The notes beneath the pieces were generated by a model. The model saw only the letters and a list, made by a program, of their open reading frames with translations. It was not told the DNA's origin and did no database searches. A stretch of 64,000 bases of DNA from Guptibacillus hwajinpoensis (lineage in GTDB: Bacteria; Bacillota; Bacilli; Bacillales; Guptibacillaceae): positions 1 through 64,000 of the forward strand of contig NZ_JAIVAE010000004.1 in NCBI RefSeq assembly GCF_020171785.1. The letters are read 5' to 3'. Numbering within the stretch: the first letter of the stretch is position 1; every line of letters starts with the position of its first letter. This document shows positions 23,819 to 32,841 of the stretch, one piece after another. Made by a program: the position numbers and the translations under genes.

Positions 23819-24751
23819 GATAGGCTTCGTCTCCTGCATCGCTGTTACGCCTAGCAGTCCAAAGAGTGAAAAACCGAATGTATTCACAAATCCATGAAAA
23901 AAGACCATTAAAGGGATGCCGAGAATCACCGTTTCATTAATATGAGCAAATCCATAGATCATCGCGGAGCTCATTGAAAACAGGAGAGAGGCGAATGAAA
24001 TTGATAACAGCATTTGTACTGAATACTCAAGTGTTGGCACTAAGTAGACGAGGCAAAGGATTGAAAAGATGATCAGCGGTGTGACAAATTCAACGACTGA
24101 AATAAACTCAAGAACAGGTAATGAATCTGAAAGCGTAATTCCTGCCGCTATAAACGGTGGGCCAAATAAGACAAGGATAGCGATCAGTTTAAACCAGGGT
24201 TTTAAGTTAGGAGCTTTTGCAAGCAGACGTTTTCCAATGAACGCCATCGTAATCGGTGTAATAAATGCTGCATAGTGAAAATGAATGGATGTAAGCAGTA
24301 TAATAACATCGCTAAAATGAAGAATTTGCACACCTGAACGATGCAAAATAAGCCAGAGTCCACCGATGCTAATGTACATCAAGCCAAGTTGAATTAACAC
24401 ATCAAAAATCGTGCTTTTTTTCCATGATTGCAGGAGGCGCGTAACTCCATAAAGTGCGATTAAACAAGTTGTCAGTAACCATGGAACGGCTAGCAGAACC
24501 GCAAACATTCCTTGTTCAAGAAAGAAAGAGATGCCCGCTAGGACAGCCGAAACTAGTTGTAAACGGGTGGCATAATGATAGAAAACATTCTTTTTTTGCG
24601 GTACGAGGTTCAGCGTTAGCGGAACGAGTACCAGGTAGGCGAACATTAATAAAATCATCACATATTGAAGCGTGTCGATTGGGGTTGTAATCAATTTTGT
24701 TACAACGAACGCTACCCATATAAATAGACCGGCAAAACTACTTGTTTTCAT
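23795..24751 (-). CDS. YndJ-like integral membrane protein
   Basis: A 318-residue protein with about nine to ten hydrophobic segments. The block TSIHFHYAAFITPI (about 154-167) is what I associate with the YndJ family of bacilli. The function is unknown. The B. subtilis YndJ I recall is longer, so this may match only its membrane part. The last codons lie inside the bidirectional terminator shared with the WrbA gene. It is divergent from the dehydrogenase gene that follows. Confidence 0.65.
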   Translation of the reverse strand: MKTSSFAGLFIWVAFVVTKLITTPIDTLQYVMILLMFAYLVLVPLTLNLVPQKKNVFYHYATRLQLVSAVLAGISFFLEQGMFAVLLAVPWLLTTCLIALYGVTRLLQSWKKSTIFDVLIQLGLMYISIGGLWLILHRSGVQILHFSDVIILLTSIHFHYAAFITPITMAFIGKRLLAKAPNLKPWFKLIAILVLFGPPFIAAGITLSDSLPVLEFISVVEFVTPLIIFSILCLVYLVPTLEYSVQMLLSISFASLLFSMSSAMIYGFAHINETVILGIPLMVFFHGFVNTFGFSLFGLLGVTAMQETKPIKKTSFSM

Positions 24752-24829
24752 TAGGAATTCACCTCTTCTTTAGTGTACGATGAAGACAAGTGTTAGGAAA
24801 GGAAATTCTGGGAAAAGAGGCGATTTACC

Positions 24830-25708
24830 ATGGAGAAAAAGCCAGTACTCGGGTTTATTGGAATCGGCGTTATGGGAGAAAGCATGGTTCGAAATTTGAT
24901 CAAAGCAGGATACCGGATGCTTATCTCAACGCGAACAAAACAGAAGGCTGAAGCCCTTATTCAAGAAGGGGCAGAATGGTACGACGAAGTGAAGGATGTG
25001 GCGGCGAATGCTGACGTGATCATCACTATGGTCGGTTACCCGAAAGATGTGGAAGAGGTCTACATAGGTGAGAATGGGCTGCTTGAACATGCGCGAGCGC
25101 ATTCTATATTAATTGATATGACAACCTCAAGCCCAGCGCTAGCCGAAGAAATTTATCAGCATGCTTTGTCCAAGCAGCTCTACGCGCTTGATGCACCTGT
25201 ATCAGGGGGAGACGTTGGTGCCAAAGAAGGAAAGCTATCGATTATGGTAGGTGGTGAATTAGAAGTTTTCGAAAACGTTCAGCCTATTTTTGAAGTAATA
25301 GGTCAAAACATCGTTCTCCAAGGACCAGCTGGAGCAGGCCAACATACGAAAATGTGCAACCAAATCGCGATTGCCAGCAACATGATTGGCGTTTCTGAAG
25401 CGATTGTATATGCTGAAAAAGCAGGATTAAATCCGACAACGGTCCTTGAAAGCATTGAATTCGGTGCTGCTGGAAGCTGGTCACTAAGTAATCTGGCTCC
25501 AAGAATGATCTCTAATCGGTTCGAGCCTGGCTTTTATGTAAAGCATTTTATAAAAGATATGACGATTGCCCTTGAGTCCGCCAAACAAATGGGAATGTTA
25601 ACCCCAGGACTTGAACTTTCGAAGAAGTTATATGAAGATCTTGCTGAGCGTGGTGAAGAAGATAGTGGCACGCAGGCGCTTGTGAAGTTATTTCGCGAGG
25701 CTAAGTAA
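24830..25708 (+). CDS. 3-hydroxyisobutyrate dehydrogenase family oxidoreductase (YkwC-like)
   Basis: A 292-residue NAD(P)-dependent beta-hydroxyacid dehydrogenase. The Rossmann motif GFIGIGVMGESMVRNLIKAG (about 8-27), the substrate loop DAPVSGGDVGAKEGKLSIM (about 123-141) and the catalytic Lys in GAGQHTKMCNQ (about 178) are all present. Members oxidise 3-hydroxyisobutyrate, tartronate semialdehyde or related acids. The sequence resembles B. subtilis YkwC, of unassigned substrate. It is monocistronic with a strong terminator. Confidence 0.88.
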   Translation: MEKKPVLGFIGIGVMGESMVRNLIKAGYRMLISTRTKQKAEALIQEGAEWYDEVKDVAANADVIITMVGYPKDVEEVYIGENGLLEHARAHSILIDMTTSSPALAEEIYQHALSKQLYALDAPVSGGDVGAKEGKLSIMVGGELEVFENVQPIFEVIGQNIVLQGPAGAGQHTKMCNQIAIASNMIGVSEAIVYAEKAGLNPTTVLESIEFGAAGSWSLSNLAPRMISNRFEPGFYVKHFIKDMTIALESAKQMGMLTPGLELSKKLYEDLAERGEEDSGTQALVKLFREAK

Positions 25709-25711
25709 ACG

Positions 25712-25741
25712 AAGACCCGGAGCCTAGGCTCCGGGTCTTTC
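25712..25741 (+). terminator. Terminator
   Basis: AAGACCCGGAGCC and GGCTCCGGGTCTT, a 13-bp stem around TA, then a short T-run. Confidence 0.85.
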
Positions 25742-25796
25742 ATTGAGATGAAAAAGGGAAGTTTCCCTCTCCTATCGAATAAACTCTATGAAACAA

Positions 25797-26105
25797 CTAT
25801 TTCTCTGGTTTTGAACGTTTTTCGTTCTCTTCAGATACAACAAATGCAAGATCATCATTACCAAAGAGGGAAAGGACACCCATTACCGTTTGATCAGGGA
25901 TATGTTCTGATTCTTCTTTCGGCACGACGAGTTCGATACTTTGCTTGAGAGCAGGGTTATTGATTTGATCAGGATAAGCTTTCTCGTAAAGCGTTTCTGG
26001 ATTCAAGTCATTGTTGACGCACCACTGGGCAAAGACGAGTATCATCATGTTTTCATCACGCTGATAGTTTTCGATCACTTTGTTTTGAATATCATTTTGG
26101 TCCAT
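25797..26105 (-). CDS. Hypothetical protein, 102 aa
   Basis: A 102-residue soluble, acidic protein. The first half looks helical (NKVIENYQRDENMMILVFAQWCVNNDLNP) and the C-terminal tail is charged and probably disordered (SEENEKRSKPEK). The ATG at 26105 follows GGAGGTCGTCCT. I do not recognise the family. It is transcribed alone, convergent with the YkwC-like gene. No function is proposed. Confidence 0.65.
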   Translation of the reverse strand: MDQNDIQNKVIENYQRDENMMILVFAQWCVNNDLNPETLYEKAYPDQINNPALKQSIELVVPKEESEHIPDQTVMGVLSLFGNDDLAFVVSEENEKRSKPEK

Positions 26106-26267
26106 AGGACGACCTCCGTTTCATCACTCTACCGTTAGTGTACTCGCACCAAGAATGTGTGGCAAGTCTGCTCGTTGTAAAAGGTTTATGAAGAATATTC
26201 CAGCGCGAAGAATGAGACGTTGAGACCTGATATGCTGAAAGAAAATGAACATCATGGGGGCAAAGAG

Positions 26268-27554
26268 ATGAGGAAAAAAGAGATTCGTAGCTGGATGATG
26301 TATGACTTTGCTAATTCTGCTTTTGCAACAACAATGATGGCAGCCGTTTTACCTGTTTTCTATTATGATGTTGCTGCCAACAATATTGATCAAAGTCTTG
26401 CTACTTCTTACTGGGGCTATTCGCAATCGATCGCTGTTTTAATTGTTGCGATTCTGGCACCCGTACTCGGTGCCATTGCCGATTACTCTAATTCTAAAAA
26501 AGTATTTTTGCGCTTTTTTGCCTACATGGGAATGATCGCAAGCATCTTAATGGCGTTCGTTGGTGAGGGAGGCTACCTGTTTGCTTCCATTCTATTAATC
26601 TTTGGTACGATCGGTTTTTCGGGAAGCAACGTCTTTTACGATGCGTTTTTACCGGAAATCGCAAAAGGAGAAGAGATTGATCGCATTTCAGCAAGAGGTT
26701 ATGCGTTTGGGTATATTGGCGGTGGTCTGCTCCTTCTCGTGAATCTGATGATGATCCTAAATCCATCCTGGTTTTTTCTTCCGAATACGCTTGTCGCAAC
26801 GCAACTTTCATTCGCTAGCGTTGGCGTATGGTGGTTTATCTTTTCCATCCCCATGTTCAAAAACGTGAAAGAAGTGGAACATACTCAGCCCAAGTTAAGC
26901 GGCTCCTACGCGACGATCGGGTTTAAAAGGCTTCGCACGACGTTCAAGGAGTTAAACCACTACAAACAGCTCCTTCTTTTCCTCATCGCATTCTGGTTAT
27001 TTAACGATGGAATATCGACCATTATAAAAATGGCGACGATTTATGGCAGAGATATCGGCATTGACGCGAATGATTTAATCGCTGCGCTCCTCATCACGCA
27101 GTTTGTAGGAATTCCCTTCGCTTTTTTATTCGGCTACTTGGCCAAAAAAATTCGCCCTAAGCGAGCGCTTATGCTCGCCCTGTGGATTTACGTGGGGATT
27201 GTCTTTCTCGGTTATTTCATGACTACCGCCACGCATTTCTATCTGCTTGCCATCATGGTTGGCTTCGTTCAGGGAGGTGCTCAGGCATTAAGTCGATCGA
27301 TTTTTGGAAGTATGGTTCCCGATCACAGACATGCAGAGTTTTACGGATTTTACGGCATTTCCGCTAAATTTTCAGCGATTTTCGGTCCTTTTCTCTTTGC
27401 CTTCGTTGGGCAAGTAACTGGATCAAGCCGTCTTGGTATCGTTTCACTCGTCGTCTTTTTCTTAGCAGGCATCTATTTACTTAACAAAGTAAACATCGAT
27501 CAAGGGAAAGAGCAGGCGAAGGTTGTTATGGCAAATGAAGGGCTCGATGTATAG
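26268..27554 (+). CDS. UMF1-family MFS transporter
   Basis: A 428-residue major facilitator superfamily transporter with 12 expected membrane helices. The start SWMMYDFANSAFATTMMA, the QALSRSIFGSMVPDHRHAEF block and FYGISAKFSAIFGPFLF are typical of the UMF1/Atg22-like group (DUF894/MFS_1 like). Fungal Atg22 exports amino acids from vacuoles; bacterial substrates are unknown. The frame extends to 26220, but ATG 26268 has GGGGG about 8 nt upstream. It is followed by a tandem repeat region and a terminator. Confidence 0.85.
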   Translation: MRKKEIRSWMMYDFANSAFATTMMAAVLPVFYYDVAANNIDQSLATSYWGYSQSIAVLIVAILAPVLGAIADYSNSKKVFLRFFAYMGMIASILMAFVGEGGYLFASILLIFGTIGFSGSNVFYDAFLPEIAKGEEIDRISARGYAFGYIGGGLLLLVNLMMILNPSWFFLPNTLVATQLSFASVGVWWFIFSIPMFKNVKEVEHTQPKLSGSYATIGFKRLRTTFKELNHYKQLLLFLIAFWLFNDGISTIIKMATIYGRDIGIDANDLIAALLITQFVGIPFAFLFGYLAKKIRPKRALMLALWIYVGIVFLGYFMTTATHFYLLAIMVGFVQGGAQALSRSIFGSMVPDHRHAEFYGFYGISAKFSAIFGPFLFAFVGQVTGSSRLGIVSLVVFFLAGIYLLNKVNIDQGKEQAKVVMANEGLDV

Positions 27555-27566
27555 GGGTTAATGGAA

Positions 27567-27660
27567 TCGCGGAAAAAAGCTTAAATTCGCGGAATTAATC
27601 GTACTTTTCGCGGAATTAAATGAAATATCGCGGAATTATCCAGAAAATCACGGAATTCCG
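27567..27660. repeat. Five-unit tandem array of TCGCGGAATTA, period about 20 bp
   Basis: Units begin at 27567, 27587, 27608, 27628 and 27648, giving spacings of 20, 21, 20 and 20 bp. The core TCGCGGAATTAA is conserved in three units; the first reads TCGCGGAAAAA and the last TCACGGAATTCC. The intervening 8-9 nt differ. The period equals two helical turns, so all cores face the same side of the DNA. It lies between the UMF1 stop and its terminator. Confidence 0.75.
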
Positions 27661-27700
27661 CAATCATTGAAAGTAAAAGTCAGTTCCCAGGTCACAAATG

Positions 27701-27741
27701 AGGCTCAGAGCAGCACATCCACCTGCTCTGAGCCTTTTTTT
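27701..27741 (+). terminator. Terminator of UMF1 gene
   Basis: AGGCTCAGAGCAG and CTGCTCTGAGCCT around CACATCCAC, with T7. Confidence 0.9.
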
Positions 27742-27754
27742 ATCTTGAAACCCC

Positions 27755-28672
27755 TTACAAAATAGGGTCGAAGTGTTTTAATTCAAGTGGAAGGGTGCTA
27801 TCTTTTCCTGTGTCATACGAGCGGTTGCCAATTTGTGTCTTCAGTTCCGTCATACAATTTTCTTCATTGTGCCAGTAGTCATGGATGAGAGGGAGGATGT
27901 TCGTTGCTTCTTCTTTCGCTTGCTCAAGCAGCTCTTCAAACGTTGCAGTTGATTCCTCGTCTTTCACTGCGGGGTGAATCCATGGTGTTCCTTCTCGATT
28001 TAAATAATCTTCATCACCGATTTGTTTTCGATAGGAAAAAGAGGAGACTTGTTTCTTTAAAAGCTGATTTTTCCAGCCGTGCGGGTCAAATAATAGTTTA
28101 AGCGCAAGGACCATATCGCGATAAGATTGGTTAATGTAATCCTCTGGCATGCGTTCAGCTGTCTCAGGATAAAAGGATTGAATACATTCATAAAGCATCA
28201 GTTCAATGGGAGGATAGAGCGATTTTCCAATTTGGATTTCTTGATAGACGGGGGTTTTCCAAGTTTCCACATCTTTATATTCTTTCATCAAAATGGTATC
28301 AATAATAATTTCCAGCTGCTGATGTCTGTTGCCTTCAAGACCAGAACGGTAGTGGATATAGGGGTGAGTGTTTCGATCCAGAATATGATGCGTCACAAAG
28401 CCAAGAATATAAGCTCGCAGCATCGGATCATCTTGTTTTCCATATTCAATCATTTCCATGAGGAATGGGCCGCAATGATCTTGATGAAGAGCAGAACCAA
28501 CTTCCTGCACCGGCTTATTTTTTTTCCACGGCCAGAAATTATGGTAAAAGAAAGGGTCGGGTCCCTGAGCACCAAGTCGAAAGAAAGGCAGGTCACCTTT
28601 GATCGTGTTCCATATGCCGGCTTCCATCGCAGCTTCTTCACCGAATAAAATATGTGTCCAGACATTTGGCAT
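27755..28672 (-). CDS. Zinc-dependent phospholipase C-like family protein
   Basis: A 305-residue protein of the Zn_dep_PLPC fold, related to bacterial phospholipase C/S1-P1 nuclease-type zinc enzymes. The N-terminal MPNVWTHILFGEEA, LGAQGPDPFFYHNFWP (about 33-48) and FVTHHILDRNTHPYIHYRSG (about 92-111) supply the Trp1-like, His and Asp zinc ligands of the family. There is no signal peptide, so it is probably cytoplasmic, unlike secreted PLC. The substrate is unknown. The gene is monocistronic. Confidence 0.78.
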   Translation of the reverse strand: MPNVWTHILFGEEAAMEAGIWNTIKGDLPFFRLGAQGPDPFFYHNFWPWKKNKPVQEVGSALHQDHCGPFLMEMIEYGKQDDPMLRAYILGFVTHHILDRNTHPYIHYRSGLEGNRHQQLEIIIDTILMKEYKDVETWKTPVYQEIQIGKSLYPPIELMLYECIQSFYPETAERMPEDYINQSYRDMVLALKLLFDPHGWKNQLLKKQVSSFSYRKQIGDEDYLNREGTPWIHPAVKDEESTATFEELLEQAKEEATNILPLIHDYWHNEENCMTELKTQIGNRSYDTGKDSTLPLELKHFDPIL

Positions 28673-28795
28673 CGATTTATCCCCTCCTTATATGTCTTTC
28701 TATTAGTATACCTGATGAGAACCTGTCTTCTTGCCACTTTCTTACGAAAAGAAAACCTTCTCCTGAACCAATTCCCTTATTTGTGAAAGGATAAT

Positions 28796-28824
28796 CAAAA
28801 AAAGCCCGGCATTAGCCGAGCTTT
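28796..28824 (-). terminator. Terminator of siderophore-binding protein gene
   Basis: On the minus strand, AAAGCTCGGC and GCCGGGCTTT around TAAT, followed by TTTTTGATT. Confidence 0.75.
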
Positions 28825-28833
28825 CGTTACATG

Positions 28834-29790
28834 CTATTCACCTAAAAAGACGTCTTTGATATCATCAAGCATCAAGTTAGCGGAAAGTACGCCCCCGGAC
28901 GTATTCCAAATCGCATCACTTACTTCATGAACATTTCCGTCTTTTACAACTTGAAGATTGTTCCAAAGCGGATCATTCGTCCATTCTTCGGCAGTGGAAT
29001 TCGCTTCACCGTCTCCAGCTTCATATGTGAAGTAGAAGAGTACGTCGCCATCCATTTCTGGGATGCGTTCTTTTGTTACTTCTTCAGCGAAATCTTCTTT
29101 TTGCTGAGATTCTGGACGAGCAAAGCCGAGCTGCTCAAGAATAACCCCTGAGAAAGAATCTTTGTAGTAAATTCTCGTTTGGCCAGCTAGGAAACGTACA
29201 ACGGAGACCTTTTTGTCTAGCTGATCACCAAGCTCTTCGCTCATTGAATCAATGCGATCACTATAGGCATTCATGACTTCTTCGCCTTTATCTTCTTTGT
29301 TTAGTGCTTTGGCATAAAATTCGAAGTTCTCCTGCCAGTCGCCTTTTAACGTTTCGGAATAAACTGTTGGAGCAATTGCGCTAAGCTGATCATAAATGTC
29401 TTCCTGACGAAGCTTATTTCCGATAATGAGATCAGGTTTTAATGCGGCAACCGCTTCAAGGTTTACTTCACTTTCCGTTCCGACAACTTCAACGTCTTTC
29501 ATGTCGTCCGAAATATGATCGTACCAAGGGTCACCGAGCCATGATTGCACTGCACCGACAGGTTTTACATCCATTGCAAGTAAAGCTTCCGTTCCTTCAT
29601 TTGTTAAAATAACAACTTTTTCAGGATTTTCTGGAACTTCTGATTCACCCATCGCGTGCGTTACTGTACGAGTCGATTCCTCTTCCTGTTTTTCACCCGA
29701 GCTACTATTTTCATTATTTCCGCTCGTTCCACAAGCAGCTAAAACCATAAATGCTGCAAGGCAAACGATGAGCCAACTTTTTTTGAACAT
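28834..29790 (-). CDS. Iron-siderophore ABC transporter substrate-binding lipoprotein
   Basis: A 318-residue lipoprotein with signal peptide and lipobox LAAC (Cys20), then a periplasmic-binding fold of the FecB/FhuD/BtuF class (TonB-independent in Gram-positives). Blocks EKVVILTNEGTEALLAMDVKPVGA and NLEAVAALKPDLIIGN are typical. It resembles B. subtilis YfiY, a hydroxamate (schizokinen/arthrobactin) binder. ATG 29790 follows AAGGAGG; the longer frame start at 29826 lies in the Fur box. It is divergent from the two permease genes and ATPase, which it would feed. Confidence 0.9.
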   Translation of the reverse strand: MFKKSWLIVCLAAFMVLAACGTSGNNENSSSGEKQEEESTRTVTHAMGESEVPENPEKVVILTNEGTEALLAMDVKPVGAVQSWLGDPWYDHISDDMKDVEVVGTESEVNLEAVAALKPDLIIGNKLRQEDIYDQLSAIAPTVYSETLKGDWQENFEFYAKALNKEDKGEEVMNAYSDRIDSMSEELGDQLDKKVSVVRFLAGQTRIYYKDSFSGVILEQLGFARPESQQKEDFAEEVTKERIPEMDGDVLFYFTYEAGDGEANSTAEEWTNDPLWNNLQVVKDGNVHEVSDAIWNTSGGVLSANLMLDDIKDVFLGE

Positions 29791-29810
29791 ATGTATTTCC
29801 TCCTTGTTAG

Positions 29811-29829
29811 TGATAATCGTTTTCATTTA
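29811..29829. promoter_or_regulatory. Fur box upstream of the binding-protein gene
   Basis: TGATAATCGTTTTCATTTA fits the Fur pattern TGATAATnATTATCA with mismatches in the right arm. It lies just downstream of the minus-strand promoter, a suitable position for iron repression. Confidence 0.65.
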
Positions 29830-29836
29830 CGATGTA

Positions 29837-29865
29837 ATCATACTGAATTGTCACACAAGAGTCAA
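29837..29865 (-). promoter_or_regulatory. Sigma-A promoter of the binding-protein gene
   Basis: On the minus strand, TTGACT, a 17-nt spacer and TATGAT. Confidence 0.7.
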
Positions 29866-29873
29866 TAGTTAAA

Positions 29874-29888
29874 TGAGATTGATTCTCA
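29874..29888. promoter_or_regulatory. Second Fur-like box, permease side
   Basis: TGAGATTGATTCTCA is a 7-1-7 near-palindrome of Fur-box type, 7 nt upstream of TTGACA (29895-29900), the probable -35 of the permease operon. Confidence 0.6.
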
Positions 29889-29956
29889 AATTCATTGACA
29901 CGTTTTCATTCTTTTTTTACACTTATAAAGGATGATGAAGAAAGGGATTAACCTTT

Positions 29957-30967
29957 ATGACACATAAATTACATTCAGTAAATCGAAAATGGTTCGGGAT
30001 TGTGATTGGCTTACTTCTTGTCATGATGTTGATGGTGGCAAGCGTTGTTTATGGACTAACGAGTATTACATGGGCAACGGCTTGGCGGGCGTTTACGCAA
30101 TTCGATGGAAGCAATGCCCATATTATTATTATTGAAAATCGCGTTCCGCGATCATTAATTGGCGCCGCTGTGGGTGCAAGTCTCGCTGTTGCGGGTGCGC
30201 TCATGCAGGCAATTACACGTAACCCTCTCGCATCACCATCAATTCTAGGCGTAAATGCAGGGGCGAGTTTTGTCATTGTGATTGCCGTTACGTTCTTTTC
30301 CGTTTCCTCACTTACGACGTTTAGCTGGTTAGCGTTTGTTGGAGCGGCATTTGCCTCAATCCTCGTTTATGTACTTGGCTCACTTGGAAGAGAAGGACTT
30401 ACGCCGATGAAGCTGACGCTTGCTGGTGCAGCGATGGCAGCGATGTTCTCCTCGTTAACGCAGGGTATGCTCGTTTTAAATGAGAAGGCTCTTGAAGACG
30501 TTCTCTTTTGGCTTGCTGGGTCGATTGAAGGACGTAGTCTAGCCATGCTATATTCGGTGCTCCCGTATATTGGAATCGGCTTAATTGGTGCACTTCTTAT
30601 CAGTACAAAAATTAATACGCTCGTCATCGGAGAAGATGTCGCAAAAGGGCTAGGCCAACGTACGCTTCTTGTAAAAGCGGCTGCTGCACTTTTCATTGTC
30701 TTTCTTGCAGGCGGTTCTGTAGCCGTAGCAGGGCCTATTGGATTTATCGGCATTGTGGTGCCGCACGTGGCTCGCTTTTTTACTGGCCCGGATTACCGCT
30801 GGGTCATTCCCTATAGTGCGATATTAGGCGCAATCCTACTGCTATCTGCAGACATTGCGGCGCGTTATGTTATTTTGCCGCTTGAAGCGCCTGTGGGCGT
30901 ATTAACAGCTGTAATCGGTACACCGTTCTTTATATATATTGCTCGAAGGGAGTTTAAACAGCTATGA
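29957..30967 (+). CDS. Iron-siderophore ABC transporter permease (FecCD family), first
   Basis: A 336-residue FecCD/BtuC-type permease with about ten membrane helices. Family blocks are VPRSLIGAAVGASLAVAGALMQAITRNPLA (about 63-92) with SPSILGVNAGASF, and GPIGFIGIVVPHVARFFTGPDYR (about 260-282), which holds the ATPase-contacting loop. It resembles B. subtilis YfiZ. Together with the next gene it forms the heterodimeric channel. The stop overlaps the next start (ATGA). Expression is probably Fur-regulated through the shared divergent region. Confidence 0.92.
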   Translation: MTHKLHSVNRKWFGIVIGLLLVMMLMVASVVYGLTSITWATAWRAFTQFDGSNAHIIIIENRVPRSLIGAAVGASLAVAGALMQAITRNPLASPSILGVNAGASFVIVIAVTFFSVSSLTTFSWLAFVGAAFASILVYVLGSLGREGLTPMKLTLAGAAMAAMFSSLTQGMLVLNEKALEDVLFWLAGSIEGRSLAMLYSVLPYIGIGLIGALLISTKINTLVIGEDVAKGLGQRTLLVKAAAALFIVFLAGGSVAVAGPIGFIGIVVPHVARFFTGPDYRWVIPYSAILGAILLLSADIAARYVILPLEAPVGVLTAVIGTPFFIYIARREFKQL

Positions 30968-32013
30968 TGAAATACACTTCCTTTCGAATGAAAGCTATTT
31001 CTTTTTTACTCGATCGCCGTGCGTTATGGGTGATCGCTGGACTCGTTGGTGCGGTTATTGTAACTGCGCTCCTTAGTATCGGTCTTGGTGAGATTTTTAT
31101 GACACCAGACCAAGTGGTTAAGGCGCTGTTTGGATATGGTGATGAAATGAATAAGCTTGTCGTAAAACAGTTTCGCTTCCCGAGGATTGCCATGGCGATT
31201 TTAGCAGGAGCTGCTCTTGCCGTGTCAGGAGCGATCCTACAGGGGATGATTCGAAATCCGCTTGCTTCTCCTGATATTCTCGGTATCACTTGGGGCGGTG
31301 CGCTTGCGACAATTGGCTTTTTAACAGTGTTTAGTGATAAGGCGAATGCGCTAACAGTCAGCATTCAGTGGATGCCGCTTGCATCCTTCACTGGAGCAGT
31401 TTTAGCAGGGTTTCTCGTATTTATTTTATCTTGGAAAAACGGCATTTCACCGATTCGATTAGTCCTGATTGGAATAGGCTTAACGGCGTTACTGCAAGCA
31501 CTAACAACGCTATTAATGATCGTTGGACCAATTTATCGAGCATCTGATGCGAATATTTGGATTACGGGGAGCGTTCATGGAACGAATGGACAGGATGTGC
31601 TTACGCTCTTACCGTGGGTTGTCATCCTGATGATTTTGCTCATGGTTTACTCTAGAAGAGTGAACTTACAAGAGCTTGGTGACGATGTGGCAAAAGGAGC
31701 AGGTGCTATGCTTTTAAAAGACCGCATCGTTCTCCTTTTAATCAGTACGGCGCTTGCGGGAGGGGCTGTCGCATTCGCCGGTGGCGTTGGCTTTGTTGGC
31801 TTAATGGCACCACATATTGCAAGAAAGTTAGTGGGCTCTTCTTTTGGTGTGCTTGTTCCTGTTTCAGCCCTTGTCGGCAGCATGCTTGTCATGATTGCAG
31901 ACTTAATTGGACGCACGCTTTTTTCACCCCTTGAAGTTCCGGCTGGTGTGTTTACGGCAGCGATTGGCGCACCGTATTTTATCTATTTATTGTATCGTTC
32001 GAGAAACAAATAA
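30964..32013 (+). CDS. Iron-siderophore ABC transporter permease (FecCD family), second
   Basis: A 349-residue FecCD permease, YfhA-like, partner of the preceding one. RFPRIAMAILAGAALAVSGAILQGMIRNPLASPDILG (about 75-111) and VGFVGLMAPHIARKLVGSSF (about 277-296) are diagnostic. About ten membrane helices are expected. Translationally coupled to the first permease by a 4-nt overlap and 12 nt upstream of the ATPase gene, so the three form one operon that imports ferric siderophore. Confidence 0.92.
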   Translation: MMKYTSFRMKAISFLLDRRALWVIAGLVGAVIVTALLSIGLGEIFMTPDQVVKALFGYGDEMNKLVVKQFRFPRIAMAILAGAALAVSGAILQGMIRNPLASPDILGITWGGALATIGFLTVFSDKANALTVSIQWMPLASFTGAVLAGFLVFILSWKNGISPIRLVLIGIGLTALLQALTTLLMIVGPIYRASDANIWITGSVHGTNGQDVLTLLPWVVILMILLMVYSRRVNLQELGDDVAKGAGAMLLKDRIVLLLISTALAGGAVAFAGGVGFVGLMAPHIARKLVGSSFGVLVPVSALVGSMLVMIADLIGRTLFSPLEVPAGVFTAAIGAPYFIYLLYRSRNK

Positions 32014-32025
32014 GGAGGTGGCGGC

Positions 32026-32841
32026 ATGTACGCACTGCAAACGAAAGATTTAACGCTTGGATATGGAGAACAAACGGTCATTGATCAGCTGAACTTACTC
32101 ATCCCAAAAGGAGAGATGAGCGTTTTAATTGGTGGGAATGGCTGCGGAAAATCAACGCTTTTACGAAGTCTTGCCCGTCTTTTAAAGCCGCATTCAGGTG
32201 GCATCGTTCTGGATGGAGAGGCGATCTCAAATAAGCCAACGAAAGAAATTGCCCGGAAAATGGCCATTCTTCCCCAATCCCCTGTCGCCCCTGAAGGACT
32301 GACGGTTCTGCAGCTCGTGAAACAGGGTCGTTATCCGTATCAATCCTGGTTTAGTCAGTGGTCAGAGGAAGATGAAGCTGCTGTGCAAAAAGCACTTAAG
32401 GCGACGCATATGGAAGACTTTGCAGAGCGCGATGTCGATTCACTATCCGGAGGCCAGCGTCAGCGTGCGTGGATTGCCCTTACCCTTGCTCAAGATACAG
32501 ACATTATTTTGCTAGATGAACCGACAACATATCTCGATCTCGCGCATCAAGTAGAAGTGCTCGATTTACTTTTTGAATTAAATAAAGAAGATAACCGGAC
32601 AATTTTGATGGTGCTGCACGATTTAAATCTGGCGTGTCGCTACGCGGATCATGTGATTGCAGTAAAAGATAAAGGCATCTATGACCAGGGGAAGCCTGAA
32701 GACATTGTGAATGTTGATCTTGTGGAACGTGTATTTGGCCTTCAGTGTGACATTATTGAAGATCCACTATTTGGGACGCCACTTTGTGTGCCGCATGGTA
32801 AAGGGAGGAAGGTTCATCGTGCAAGAGCAACTGGTATTTAG
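32026..32841 (+). CDS. Iron-siderophore ABC transporter ATP-binding protein
   Basis: A 271-residue ABC ATPase of the FecE/FhuC/YusV type. Walker A is GGNGCGKSTLL (about 37-47), the signature LSGGQRQRAWIAL is near residues 139-151, Walker B IILLDEPTTYLD near 161-172 and the switch His is in VLHDLNLACRYADH. It powers the two permeases upstream. The ATG follows AAGGAGGTGGCGGC. Its 3' end overlaps the start of the next gene by 23 nt, which ties the FhuF-like reductase to the uptake operon. Confidence 0.93.
   Translation: MYALQTKDLTLGYGEQTVIDQLNLLIPKGEMSVLIGGNGCGKSTLLRSLARLLKPHSGGIVLDGEAISNKPTKEIARKMAILPQSPVAPEGLTVLQLVKQGRYPYQSWFSQWSEEDEAAVQKALKATHMEDFAERDVDSLSGGQRQRAWIALTLAQDTDIILLDEPTTYLDLAHQVEVLDLLFELNKEDNRTILMVLHDLNLACRYADHVIAVKDKGIYDQGKPEDIVNVDLVERVFGLQCDIIEDPLFGTPLCVPHGKGRKVHRARATGI

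Noticed and set aside
27567-27660. CRISPR array
   Set aside because: Repeat cores are 11 bp and the intervals 8-9 nt, far too short for CRISPR spacers, and no cas genes are near.
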